Source: Paracoccaceae bacterium (GTDB lineage Bacteria > Pseudomonadota > Alphaproteobacteria > Rhodobacterales > Rhodobacteraceae). Taken from it: a stretch of DNA of 13,410 bases. The stretch spans positions 1 to 13,410 of the forward strand of contig RFZH01000045.1 of assembly GCA_009920815.1 (NCBI GenBank), written 5' to 3'. Below are positions 1 through 6,984 of the stretch, one piece after another. Numbering within the stretch: the stretch's first letter is position 1; each line of letters starts with the position of its first letter. The notes beneath the pieces are model-generated. The model ran no database searches. It was not told the DNA's origin and saw only the letters and a program-made list of their open reading frames with translations. A program made the position numbers and the translations under genes.

Positions 1-2
1 TG

Positions 3-257
3 CTCGCTCACGGCAAACGGCCACTTTATGACGGGCGTCCTGACGCGATTAGAACGCTCGCATCCGATGCGCAGAAATGCCTGAATAAAACACGCCTTTC
101 CTCTGACGAAAGGCATGCCGTTCTATCAGGCTACCAAACGCGGCACTACCTCAGCCAAGCCATAAACTACCCAGATCTCGTTGCCACTGGCCTGATCGCG
201 CCAAGCCCGTTAAAGGATCAATACCTTTTCCACCGGGCCCGTTTATGGTCCCTTTGA
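3..257 (+). CDS. C-terminal part of an unrecognised protein (5' end outside window)
   Basis: The frame starting at base 3 is open from the window edge to a TGA at 255-257 and gives the last 84 residues of a protein. The other two plus frames close within the first 90 bases. The fragment is soluble-looking and mixed in charge, with no membrane segment. It has a run of Tyr, His and Arg near the end (YQTRHYLSQAINYPDL, then FHRARLWSL) and no motif I can assign. Codon choice resembles its neighbours. It converges on the CoA-binding gene, with about 80 bases between the stops. The gene is partial only because the window begins inside it. Function is unknown. Confidence 0.55.
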   Translation, partial: LAHGKRPLYDGRPDAIRTLASDAQKCLNKTRLSSDERHAVLSGYQTRHYLSQAINYPDLVATGLIAPSPLKDQYLFHRARLWSL

Positions 258-276
258 AGCGGTATGATTTCCCTAA

Positions 277-299
277 AGGACAATCACATTTTTTGTCCT
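277..299. repeat. Weak inverted repeat after the first gene
   Basis: AGGACAA at 277-283 is complementary to TTGTCCT at 293-299 around a 9-base AT-rich loop. It lies 20 bases after the stop of the partial gene and could help end its transcript. There is no run of T after the stem on the plus strand, so it is not a canonical intrinsic terminator. Confidence 0.3.
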
Positions 300-313
300 A
301 AAATATCCCGGGG

Positions 314-332
314 TTTGGGGCAGAGCCCCAAA
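314..332. repeat. Perfect 8-bp hairpin with 3-base loop in the convergent gap
   Basis: TTTGGGGC at 314-321 pairs perfectly with GCCCCAAA at 325-332 around the loop AGA. It lies 7 bases beyond the stop codon of the minus-strand CoA-binding gene, so it would form at the 3' end of that transcript. From memory, this GGGGC-AGA/TCT-GCCCC hairpin is a frequent intergenic element in Rhodobacterales genomes. On the minus strand the stem is followed by a C/G-rich stretch, not a T tract. Termination or mRNA 3'-end protection are both possible roles. Confidence 0.55.
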
Positions 333-338
333 AAGGGT

Positions 339-812
339 TCACAATTTCGACGAAATGATACCCGTATTAAAACCACCCATACGCAGTTCGCCAAACAGTC
401 GTTGATATTCAATTTTAGGACAACGGTTCATAATCACATCAACCCCGCGCGCGCGTGCTTTTTGGGCGGCTTCGGCATGAAACACACCAATTTGCATCCA
501 CACGCATTTTAAATCGGCAAAAGATTGCAAGGCATCCTCGACGATTTCTGGAACCGCTTCCGACTTTCTAAAAATATCGACCATATCGACCTGACGGTTG
601 ATACTCTTAATGTCATCCACGATCGTTTTGCCAAATAATTCTTTTCCGGCGTGCCCTGGATTAACGGGGATGACATCAAACCCTTTCAAGGTCAGATAAC
701 GACCGACAAAATAGCTTGGGCGGGCTGGATTGGTGCTGATGCCAACAACCGCAACAGTTTTGACAGTTTTCAAAATGTTACGCAAATGTGCGTCCGAATA
801 GTGTTCAGTCAT
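339..812 (-). CDS. CoA-binding protein (YccU/CoA_binding_2 family)
   Basis: A 157-residue single-domain protein with a Rossmann-type CoA-binding fold, like the N-terminal domain of succinyl-CoA ligase alpha but standing alone. The nucleotide-binding turn is AVVGISTNPARPS (about 21-33). It is followed by VIPVNPG (47-53), MVDIFR (77-82), WMQIG (105-109) and the closing MNRCPKIE (128-135), all typical of this family. Length is normal. The ATG at 812 overlaps the stop of the upstream hydrolase gene by 8 bases, which indicates translational coupling in one operon. A GAAAGAG stretch lies about 8 bases before the start. The family binds CoA in crystal structures, but its physiological role is not settled. 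It could supply or sense CoA for an acyl-CoA step; that is inference. Confidence 0.88.
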   Translation of the reverse strand: MTEHYSDAHLRNILKTVKTVAVVGISTNPARPSYFVGRYLTLKGFDVIPVNPGHAGKELFGKTIVDDIKSINRQVDMVDIFRKSEAVPEIVEDALQSFADLKCVWMQIGVFHAEAAQKARARGVDVIMNRCPKIEYQRLFGELRMGGFNTGIISSKL

Positions 813-1866
813 GTAAGTACTCTTTCATTTGCGTGGACCCAATACTGGGATGAATCCATTCATGGTCAGACAATGCTACGCGCCGTTTGGCGCGGAAAAG
901 CAAAAATCGCCCTACTCCGCGCCACGTCCCCAGACTGGGCGCTGTGATATCGGTTGGGAACTGATCACGCCATCTATCAGGCAGGTCAAGACCTTGTTCT
1001 TCGGCCCGTTCCAGCAACCATTTAAGCGGTATATTTGACAAAGGCCTTACCTGATGTGCATCGCCAAGATGCCCACCGATATCACCATGGCTGCCCCGAA
1101 ACCAAACCTGCTCGACCCGTGTTCCCAGCGGGATATGATCAAAATCCCAACACTCAGGCGCATAGGCCAATCTGGTTTCATCCAAAGCAAGCGCATGAAA
1201 TGCGGCTTGGATATTGTCGCACACATGATGGCTGTGAAAGCTATAGCGGTTGGGCAAAAAACGCCAAAGGATCGGAATGCGCAACCCAAGCGCACTGACC
1301 GTATCTAAAACACCCAAAAACTTGATAGGAACAGGGCGCCGACACAGTGTGTTCGTGACCACAGGGCTTTGACGCTTGGCTTGATACAATCTCCACACGG
1401 TCGCTATGTTGCGCGGTGTCGCAGCATCCGCGCGTAACAATCCAACCTCGTCAATCATTCCGCACAAAGATCTTGCCGCGAAGGCTCCGCGCGAATAGCC
1501 AAAAATGAAAATTTCGTCACCGTCCGCATAGCGCATCGCAAGCGCCCCATAGGCCTGTCTGATTTGATGCCCCAATCCTTGTCCCGTTAGAACGCGTAGA
1601 TTGGACCGCCAATCGCCCCATTGTAAGCCAGGTGCATAATACAAAGTTCTTTTCGCTGTTGTTTTGCCAAGCAGACGAAAAATCAATCCAATCGATGTTT
1701 CGTACCCCGGCCTGAGGCTAGATAACGTACCATCCAATAAAATGATATGTGTTCGCCCCTTTGGAACGGTGACATCGCCATCGCCCAGCAACGGGACATG
1801 GCTTGCCAAACTTCGCCAAAGTTTGCGCCCAAAAGCACGAAATTTATGTTTAAGACCGCGCAGCAC
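805..1866 (-). CDS. DUF2235-domain alpha/beta hydrolase (Tle1-like catalytic fold)
   Basis: A 353-residue protein covering one DUF2235 domain. Visible landmarks are the first-strand ILLDGT (42-47), the nucleophile elbow GYSRGAFAAR (123-132, Ser125), FLGVLDTVSALG (183-194, likely acidic residue Asp188), HALALDE (224-230), and VWFRGSHGDIGGH (254-266, likely catalytic His260). These are the signature blocks of the family, which includes the catalytic part of type VI secretion phospholipase effectors of the Tle1 group. No VgrG, PAAR, immunity or secretion gene is nearby and no signal peptide is evident, so a cytoplasmic esterase or lipase-like role fits better than a secreted toxin. The start is GTG at 1866, inside the end of the upstream gene (17-base overlap). 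It has no clear Shine-Dalgarno sequence, so translation probably depends on the upstream gene. The substrate is unknown. Confidence 0.85.
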   Translation of the reverse strand: MLRGLKHKFRAFGRKLWRSLASHVPLLGDGDVTVPKGRTHIILLDGTLSSLRPGYETSIGLIFRLLGKTTAKRTLYYAPGLQWGDWRSNLRVLTGQGLGHQIRQAYGALAMRYADGDEIFIFGYSRGAFAARSLCGMIDEVGLLRADAATPRNIATVWRLYQAKRQSPVVTNTLCRRPVPIKFLGVLDTVSALGLRIPILWRFLPNRYSFHSHHVCDNIQAAFHALALDETRLAYAPECWDFDHIPLGTRVEQVWFRGSHGDIGGHLGDAHQVRPLSNIPLKWLLERAEEQGLDLPDRWRDQFPTDITAPSLGTWRGVGRFLLFRAKRRVALSDHEWIHPSIGSTQMKEYLHD

Positions 1867-4141
1867 TATTCATCATTTGCCATACACGATGTGGGGTAAA
1901 GGGCATGTCAGCTTGGGTAACCCCCAAATCCCACAACGCATCTTGAACCGCATTTGCTACTGCGCCCATTGATCCCACTGTCCCTGCTTCGCCACATCCC
2001 TTCATCCCCATCAAGTTCGCGGTCGATGGGACTGGTTCAAATTCAAGATTGATCATCGGCATATCACTTGCGCGCGGCATCGCATAATCCATAAACGTAG
2101 CAGTCAGCAATTGGCCACTTTCGTCAAAGGCGACATGTTCCATCAACGCTTGGCCGGCGCCTTGTGCAATCCCGCCATGCACCTGCCCCGCGGCCAGCAT
2201 CGGATTGATAAGATTTCCAAAATCATCAACCACGGTATATTTCGCTAGGGTAACTTGACCCGTCTCTTTGTCGATTTCGACCTCAGCAATATGTGCGCCA
2301 TTCGGGAAAGAACGACCGGGTAGCGTGGTTGTTTGTTCATGTACCAACAAATCGTCACGCCCTTCGTTACGGGCCATTTCTGCGACCTCTAGCATTGTTG
2401 GGGTCTCATTCGACCCCGCAATGCGAAAGCGTTCATCATCGAATTGGATATCCTCGGCAGTGACCTCAAATTTATCGGCCAAGTAAGCTCCGAAGCTTTC
2501 AATCATCTTTGACACAGTTGCCAATGTTGCTGTGTTTTGCGTCGTCACCGAACGGGACCCACCTGTGCCACCACCTTTTGCGATACGATCACTATCACCC
2601 TGAATAACAGTGATTTGTTCAAATGGGATCCCTGTTTGATCTGATAAAAATTTCGCATAAACCGTTTCATGGCCCTGCCCGTTTGACTGGGTGCCAACAT
2701 AAATGAAAACACTTCCGTCATCATTAAATTCAACGCGCGCCGTTTCCGACGGGTCACCCAGAATGCTTTCGATGTAAAAACACGTGCCGATCCCACGCAA
2801 CTTTCCTTGCGCCGCGCTTTGCTGTTTTCGCGATGCAAAACCTGCGACATCGCCGGATTGAACCGCATGGTCCAATACCAAATGGAAATCTCCAACATCA
2901 TAGGTTTCACCTGTCACCGACTTATACGGAAACGCCGATTTATCGATGAAATTTCTGCGTCGTAATTCGATCGGATCAACGCCTAATTCGCGCGCGGCCC
3001 GATCCATCAAACGTTCAAGAACATAAATCGCTTCGGGACGGCCAGCACCACGGTAGGCATCCACTTGGGTTGTATTGGTATAGACGCCTCTGACAGACAG
3101 ATACGCTTTTTGAACATCATAGGTGCCCATCAAAACGCGCGAAAACAGTTGGGTTTGAATACCTTGACCAAATTGTGAATTATACGCACCTAGGTTGCAA
3201 ACCGTATGCACCCGATACGCCTGGATTTTGTGATCGGCATCAAATGCAAATTCTGCAATCGACACAAGGTCGCGCCCAGCGTTATCTGACAACATCGCTT
3301 CGGTCCGCTCGGACATCCAACGCACAGGCGTAGCTAGCTGCATCGCGGCAACGGACGCCAGGTAATACTCAGGATAGGTCATTGCCTTCATCCCAAAGCC
3401 ACCCCCAACGTCAGGGTTGGTTACACGGATTTGTTCCGCAGTAAGATTTAGCATCTGCTGCAGGCGATTTTTTTGGTTCCAAACACCTTGACCATTTACC
3501 GACAAATGTAACCTAGATCCGTCCCATTCGGCATAACACCCGCGAGGTTCCAAGGAATTGACGATGACACGGTTGTCACCAACCTCAAGCGACACAACTT
3601 TGGCAGCGGTTTTGAAAACTTCATCCACCCCGTCTTGATCGCCAATCGCCCAATCAAACGCTAAATTATCCGCCACGCCTTCGTGGATTTCTGCGCCACC
3701 AATGTCTAAAGCCAAATGGGCATCTAATTCTTCAAAATCAAATATGATCGCCTCGGCCGCATCTTTGGCCTGTTCCAAAGTTTCTGCCACAATAAATGCA
3801 ATTGGTTCACCGACATGGCGCACCTTTCCATGCGCCAACAACGGGCGTGCTGGCGCGGCAGCATTTGATCCATCGCGATTTTTAATGGTCATACCTGCCA
3901 AATCCATTGAAACGCCCGCATCAATCAAATCTTGCGATGTCAAGATAAGCTTTACGCCATCCATCTCAGCGGCGTCAGACACATCCAGTTCTGTGATAAC
4001 GGCGTGCGCCACAGGGGACCGAAATACAAAAGCGACCAAAGCCTCCTCGGGCACTATGTCGTCAACATAGCGTCCTTGGCCTGTCAAAAAACGTTGATCT
4101 TCGACACGCGAGGTTGATTGACTTTTTCCGAACTTATCCAT
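1850..4141 (-). CDS. Molybdenum hydroxylase large subunit, CoxL form II type (xanthine dehydrogenase family)
   Basis: A 763-residue, full-length molybdopterin-binding subunit. The N-terminal a/b-hammerhead domain spans roughly 15-135 (VEDQRFLTGQGRYVDDI). Cofactor-binding blocks follow: NGQGVW (216-221), DVGGGFGMK (244-252), AYRGAGR (362-368), QSNGQGHET with GGGTGGSRS (485-531), and GCGEAG (715-720), whose Glu718 matches the catalytic glutamate of the family. The active-site loop AYRGAGR is the form II (CoxL-like) version. True form I CO dehydrogenases carry AYRCSFR, so CO oxidation should not be assumed. Such enzymes normally work with an iron-sulfur small subunit and an FAD medium subunit, and neither is encoded beside this gene. 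The ATG at 4141 has AGGTGG about 6 bases upstream. It overlaps the DUF2235 gene by 17 bases and starts 69 bases after the decarboxylase stop. Confidence 0.92.
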   Translation of the reverse strand: MDKFGKSQSTSRVEDQRFLTGQGRYVDDIVPEEALVAFVFRSPVAHAVITELDVSDAAEMDGVKLILTSQDLIDAGVSMDLAGMTIKNRDGSNAAAPARPLLAHGKVRHVGEPIAFIVAETLEQAKDAAEAIIFDFEELDAHLALDIGGAEIHEGVADNLAFDWAIGDQDGVDEVFKTAAKVVSLEVGDNRVIVNSLEPRGCYAEWDGSRLHLSVNGQGVWNQKNRLQQMLNLTAEQIRVTNPDVGGGFGMKAMTYPEYYLASVAAMQLATPVRWMSERTEAMLSDNAGRDLVSIAEFAFDADHKIQAYRVHTVCNLGAYNSQFGQGIQTQLFSRVLMGTYDVQKAYLSVRGVYTNTTQVDAYRGAGRPEAIYVLERLMDRAARELGVDPIELRRRNFIDKSAFPYKSVTGETYDVGDFHLVLDHAVQSGDVAGFASRKQQSAAQGKLRGIGTCFYIESILGDPSETARVEFNDDGSVFIYVGTQSNGQGHETVYAKFLSDQTGIPFEQITVIQGDSDRIAKGGGTGGSRSVTTQNTATLATVSKMIESFGAYLADKFEVTAEDIQFDDERFRIAGSNETPTMLEVAEMARNEGRDDLLVHEQTTTLPGRSFPNGAHIAEVEIDKETGQVTLAKYTVVDDFGNLINPMLAAGQVHGGIAQGAGQALMEHVAFDESGQLLTATFMDYAMPRASDMPMINLEFEPVPSTANLMGMKGCGEAGTVGSMGAVANAVQDALWDLGVTQADMPFTPHRVWQMMNSAARS

Positions 4142-4210
4142 CTTGCACCACCTAATTACATTTCGGTGCCAACACTAGTCATTCAGATGTCAAAGTCCAG
4201 AGCGCAGTCT

Positions 4211-5350
4211 TTAAAAATCCTCGGTTTTTACGACCGCACCCTGCCCATAGCCATTAAAGCCGCATGCGAGCGACAGGCTGTATGCGCCCATCCCTTGGAT
4301 CACGATGTAATCGCCCTCTTCGATGTCATTTGGGAGAGCGATTTGTTGATCAACACGATCAAGACTGTCACACGTCGGACCAAACACCACGCGCGGACGA
4401 CTTGGCGACGTTTTAGGAGTGCCATCCGCGGAATAAACCGCAATTAATCGCGATCCGACGGCCACCATGTCACGCCACTCTGCCAAGGCCCCGTAAATGC
4501 CATCATTCAAAATCAATGACCCGTCAGGACGTATCGCTTTCACGCATAATCCAACCGCAAAACTGTTGGCCACCATAGACCGGCCAGGTTCGCACACCAG
4601 CTCGGGCAGCGTTGATGCGAACACTTTGGTATGGGTCATCGCAATGTGTTCGATGCTTTTTTCCAAATCGGGCATTTCTGCACCACGATCAGAGGCAAAT
4701 CCGCCACCGACATTTAACCGTCCAATACGCACTTGTGCCGCCTCGGCAATTCTTGCGGCTTCGTGAATGTAACGGGCCCACGCCTCGACATCAGTACACT
4801 GCGTACCTGGATGAAACGTCAAACAGGGAACAAACCCGCGCGCCACAACCGCACGCAACAACGAGGCCGCATTTTCGGGCGTGGTGCCAAATTTTTCACC
4901 AAAATCATACGCTGCACCCTGCATCGGCAGCTTGAAACGAACGGCAATTTCTGAACCAGGCGGCAAGTCACCCAGCTTGTCCAATTCAGCCAAGCAATCG
5001 ATCGACCATGACCGCACGCCAAAAGTTTTGGCGATTGCGATCTCTGACCGTGAACGGACTGGATTGTGATAATGCAATTGTGCGTTCGGTGACACGCTGC
5101 GCACCTTGGCCATTTCGACCACCGAAGCAACATCAAACGCTGTCATGCCGGCTTGGGCCAACGTGCGTAACACGTCGACATGATCGTTCGCTTTTACCGC
5201 ATAGGTTACCGTGCCTGGAAAAATATCGGAAAAGAACAAGTGAGTTGCACACAACCGCCTTGGGGAAAAGAAATAAACCGGATCATCAGGCCGCGTTGTT
5301 TTGAAATACTCTGCGGCTGTAGGCCAGTTATCAATCCGTTCGTGTCGCAT
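4211..5350 (-). CDS. PLP-dependent ornithine/lysine-type decarboxylase (fold type III)
   Basis: A 379-residue alanine-racemase-fold (type III) decarboxylase, the usual length for the short bacterial/eukaryotic-type ODC family. YAVKAN (50-55) contains Lys53, which should hold PLP. FHPGTQ (179-184) is the His that stacks on the cofactor ring. NVGGGF (213-218) and EPGR (254-257) bind its phosphate. FGPTCDSLD (323-331) gives the catalytic Cys327/Asp328 contributed across the dimer, and GAYS (355-358) ends the site. Expected reaction: L-ornithine (possibly also lysine or a related diamino acid) to putrescine or cadaverine plus CO2 in the cytoplasm. The substrate cannot be fixed from sequence alone. 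The ATG at 5350 is preceded by AGGTGA. The gene is divergent from an Lrp/AsnC regulator and sits just upstream of the molybdenum hydroxylase on the same strand. Confidence 0.9.
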   Translation of the reverse strand: MRHERIDNWPTAAEYFKTTRPDDPVYFFSPRRLCATHLFFSDIFPGTVTYAVKANDHVDVLRTLAQAGMTAFDVASVVEMAKVRSVSPNAQLHYHNPVRSRSEIAIAKTFGVRSWSIDCLAELDKLGDLPPGSEIAVRFKLPMQGAAYDFGEKFGTTPENAASLLRAVVARGFVPCLTFHPGTQCTDVEAWARYIHEAARIAEAAQVRIGRLNVGGGFASDRGAEMPDLEKSIEHIAMTHTKVFASTLPELVCEPGRSMVANSFAVGLCVKAIRPDGSLILNDGIYGALAEWRDMVAVGSRLIAVYSADGTPKTSPSRPRVVFGPTCDSLDRVDQQIALPNDIEEGDYIVIQGMGAYSLSLACGFNGYGQGAVVKTEDF

Positions 5351-5461
5351 GTCTCACCTGCTCTTTTCCGATCAGATGAACACCGCATGGGCCAGTCGAG
5401 CAACCGCAATTGGGGTCAAGATGCAGCTAGGAAAGTATTTGCGCGCTGTCCCAATGTTCAT

Positions 5462-5474
5462 CTGTTAAAAACAG
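5462..5474. promoter_or_regulatory. Candidate operator palindrome between decarboxylase and Lrp regulator genes
   Basis: CTGTT and AACAG form a perfect inverted repeat around AAA at 5462-5474, in the 203-base gap between the divergent decarboxylase and regulator genes. A small AT-centred palindrome fits an Lrp/AsnC site, and the position would allow control of both genes. It is a single short match and could be chance. Confidence 0.3.
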
Positions 5475-5488
5475 GGTAAGCATTTTTC

Positions 5489-5517
5489 TTGCACTATTCA
5501 TCATCCATCAATACTAT
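5489..5517 (+). promoter_or_regulatory. Candidate sigma-70 promoter of the Lrp/AsnC gene
   Basis: TTGCAC at 5489-5494 and TACTAT at 5512-5517 are 17 bases apart, in an AT-rich stretch about 37 bases before the regulator's ATG. Alternative AT-rich -10 boxes (TATTAT, TATAAA) follow immediately. It is called from consensus match and spacing only. Confidence 0.35.
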
Positions 5518-5553
5518 TATTATAAATCTTTTAATCATATTGACGGTAAAAAT

Positions 5554-5985
5554 ATGCAAATTGACGATTTAGACGAAAAAATGATCCGTATGTTGACTGA
5601 AAATGCACGCATGCCAATTTCGGATTTGGCCCGTGTGTTGGGCGTGGCGCGAATGACCGCCCAAGCGCGGCTAGATCGCCTTATTGCACAAGGCGCGATT
5701 GCAGGTTTTACAGTTCGCGCCGGGCATAAGTTGCGCCCGCCAATCCGTGCAACAGCGCTTTTGACCATCGAACCCCGCTCTGGGGCGGCGGTGCTGCAGC
5801 GCTTGAAATCTTTGACCACTGTCGAACGGGTTTCTACCACATCCGGACGTTTTGACATGTTGATCGACATCTACGCGTCAACAACCGAAGAACTTGATCA
5901 AACACTCGACAAGATCGGAGAAATAAAAGGCGTCAAAGGATCAGAAAGCCTAATCCATCTAAGCCAAAAAATTGATCGCACCTGA
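5554..5985 (+). CDS. Lrp/AsnC family transcriptional regulator
   Basis: A 143-residue protein with the standard two-part layout. The N-terminal winged helix-turn-helix begins LDEKMIRMLTENARMPISDLARVLG, with the recognition helix about MTAQARLDRLIAQGAI (34-49). The C-terminal RAM/AsnC ligand-binding domain spans about 65-138 and contains VSTTSGRFDMLIDIYA (93-108). Members form dimers to octamers and bind amino acids. The gene is divergent from the PLP decarboxylase, the usual arrangement for a local regulator of its neighbour, so ornithine, lysine or a related amino acid is a plausible effector (inference). The ATG at 5554 has only a weak ribosome site (ACGGTAA), but no other start fits the family better. 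Confidence 0.9.
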   Translation: MQIDDLDEKMIRMLTENARMPISDLARVLGVARMTAQARLDRLIAQGAIAGFTVRAGHKLRPPIRATALLTIEPRSGAAVLQRLKSLTTVERVSTTSGRFDMLIDIYASTTEELDQTLDKIGEIKGVKGSESLIHLSQKIDRT

Positions 5986-6058
5986 GCAGGGCACAACGCA
6001 CTTTACATAAACCGTATTTCTTTCCAATGTGGTTAAAAACGACGGGGAACACATCACC

Positions 6059-6493
6059 ATGGAACAAGTCAAATTCACACAAATGAAAGATGGCGACAAG
6101 GAAGACTATGATTTTCTGACCATCCACGAAATTGAATATGCCAAAGGCACCGCTGATCGGCTTTTACGCGCGCTTGTCGAATTAGATGAATCGTTATCTG
6201 GGTATAAGGTCACGCGTTTGGGTCATTCGCTTCAATCTGCGACGCGGGCGTGGCGCGACGGCGCAGATATTGATTGGGTTGTCTGTGCCCTATTGCATGA
6301 CATTGGCGACATTTATGCACCCTACAATCATGATGAATACGCCGCGAGCATCTTACGACCGTTTGTGCGTGAACAATGTTCTTGGGTCGTGCAAACGCAT
6401 GGCGATTTTCAAATGATTTATTATGGACATCATGTCGGAGGAGACCAAAACAAACGCGATCGTCATGCTGGTCATCCATATTCGTCCTTTTAG
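6059..6493 (+). CDS. HD-domain protein, C-terminally truncated (PhnZ-like subgroup)
   Basis: A 144-residue HD-domain protein. Visible metal-site residues are His56 in LGHSLQ, His80-Asp81 in LLHDIGD, His91 in YNHDEYA and His114 in QTHGD. The pattern resembles PhnZ, an HD-type mixed-valent di-iron oxygenase whose ligands are four His and two Asp. Relatives that I know are about 190 residues and continue after HHVGGD...GHPY with a helix containing a WDQ-type Asp, the last metal ligand. Here the protein stops at GHPYSSF, so about 40-50 residues and that Asp are absent. The frame I checked past the stop does not restore them. I chose the ATG at 6059 (MEQVKFTQMKDG) because it has GGGGA about 10 bases upstream and matches the family start; a GTG at 6029 is the alternative. 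It is probably a decayed or altered gene. Confidence 0.75.
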   Translation: MEQVKFTQMKDGDKEDYDFLTIHEIEYAKGTADRLLRALVELDESLSGYKVTRLGHSLQSATRAWRDGADIDWVVCALLHDIGDIYAPYNHDEYAASILRPFVREQCSWVVQTHGDFQMIYYGHHVGGDQNKRDRHAGHPYSSF

Positions 6494-6503
6494 AAGTCAT
6501 CAT

Positions 6504-6534
6504 AAAAAAACGCGGGCCAAGGGCCCGCGTTTTT
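6504..6534. terminator. Strong bidirectional intrinsic terminator between HD gene and ndk
   Basis: CGCGGGCC at 6511-6518 pairs perfectly with GGCCCGCG at 6522-6529 around a 3-base loop. Seven A lie before the stem and five T after it, so either strand yields a GC stem followed by a U run. It lies 10 bases after the HD-gene stop and 27 bases beyond the ndk stop on the other strand, and should serve both. Confidence 0.85.
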
Positions 6535-6561
6535 GGTCGGATCGCGATGCGATCCGAAACC

Positions 6562-6984
6562 TTATCCCACAAGCTCGAGGCCAGAGAAGAAATAAGCGAT
6601 CTCAACGGCTGCTGTCTCGGGCGCGTCTGAACCATGAACCGAGTTTTCACCAACAGATTGCGCGAATTCCGCACGAATTGTGCCGGGTGCTGCGTCTGCT
6701 GGGTTTGTTGCACCCATGACTTCACGGTTTTTAGAAATCGCGCCTTCGCCTTCCAAAACTTGAACAACAACTGGTGCGGACGCCATGAATTCGCAAAGCT
6801 CGCCATAGAATGGACGCGCTGCGTGCACTTCGTAGAACTTTCCAGCTTGCGCAGGTGTCAAATGAATGCGTTTTTGTGCAACAATGCGCAGACCCGCTTC
6901 TTCGAATTTCGCGTTGATTTTACCTGTTAGGTTACGAGTTGTTGCATCTGGTTTGATGATGCTCAGTGTGCGTTCGACGGCCAT
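6562..6984 (-). CDS. ndk: Nucleoside diphosphate kinase
   Basis: A 140-residue NDP kinase that transfers the gamma phosphate of ATP to other NDPs and dNDPs through a phosphohistidine, balancing nucleotide pools in the cytoplasm. The start is MAVERTLSIIKPDA, and the active-site block NSVHGSD contains the phosphorylated His117. ARPFYGELCEFM (56-67) and GATNPADAAPGTIR (91-104) are family-typical, and full length is normal. The ATG at 6984 is preferred over a start nine codons upstream because AAGGA lies 8 bases before it and the family begins at that methionine. It is transcribed alone, divergent from the ABC-F gene, and ends at the strong terminator shared with the HD gene. Confidence 0.97.
   Translation of the reverse strand: MAVERTLSIIKPDATTRNLTGKINAKFEEAGLRIVAQKRIHLTPAQAGKFYEVHAARPFYGELCEFMASAPVVVQVLEGEGAISKNREVMGATNPADAAPGTIRAEFAQSVGENSVHGSDAPETAAVEIAYFFSGLELVG

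Noticed and set aside
2545..2910. Minus-strand 121-codon frame inside the Mo-hydroxylase gene
   Set aside because: It lies fully within a well-conserved gene in another frame, with shadow-like composition.
3702..4070. Plus-strand 122-codon frame rich in Ser and Ala
   Set aside because: It is antisense to the N-terminal domain of the Mo-hydroxylase. Its low-complexity Ser/Ala content is typical of a reverse-complement shadow.
1850..4141. Calling the large subunit a true aerobic CO dehydrogenase (coxL)
   Set aside because: The active-site loop is AYRGAGR, not the AYRCSFR of form I enzymes, and the partner subunits are absent.
4188..4193. TTGACA on the minus strand upstream of the Mo-hydroxylase gene
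   Set aside because: It is a perfect -35 box, but no acceptable -10 lies 16-18 bases downstream, so a separate promoter is not supported.
6210..6806. Minus-strand open frame of 198 codons spanning the HD gene and part of ndk
   Set aside because: It overlaps ndk on the same strand in another frame and is antisense to the HD gene. The product is rich in Arg, Gln and His with no domain, so it is a shadow frame.
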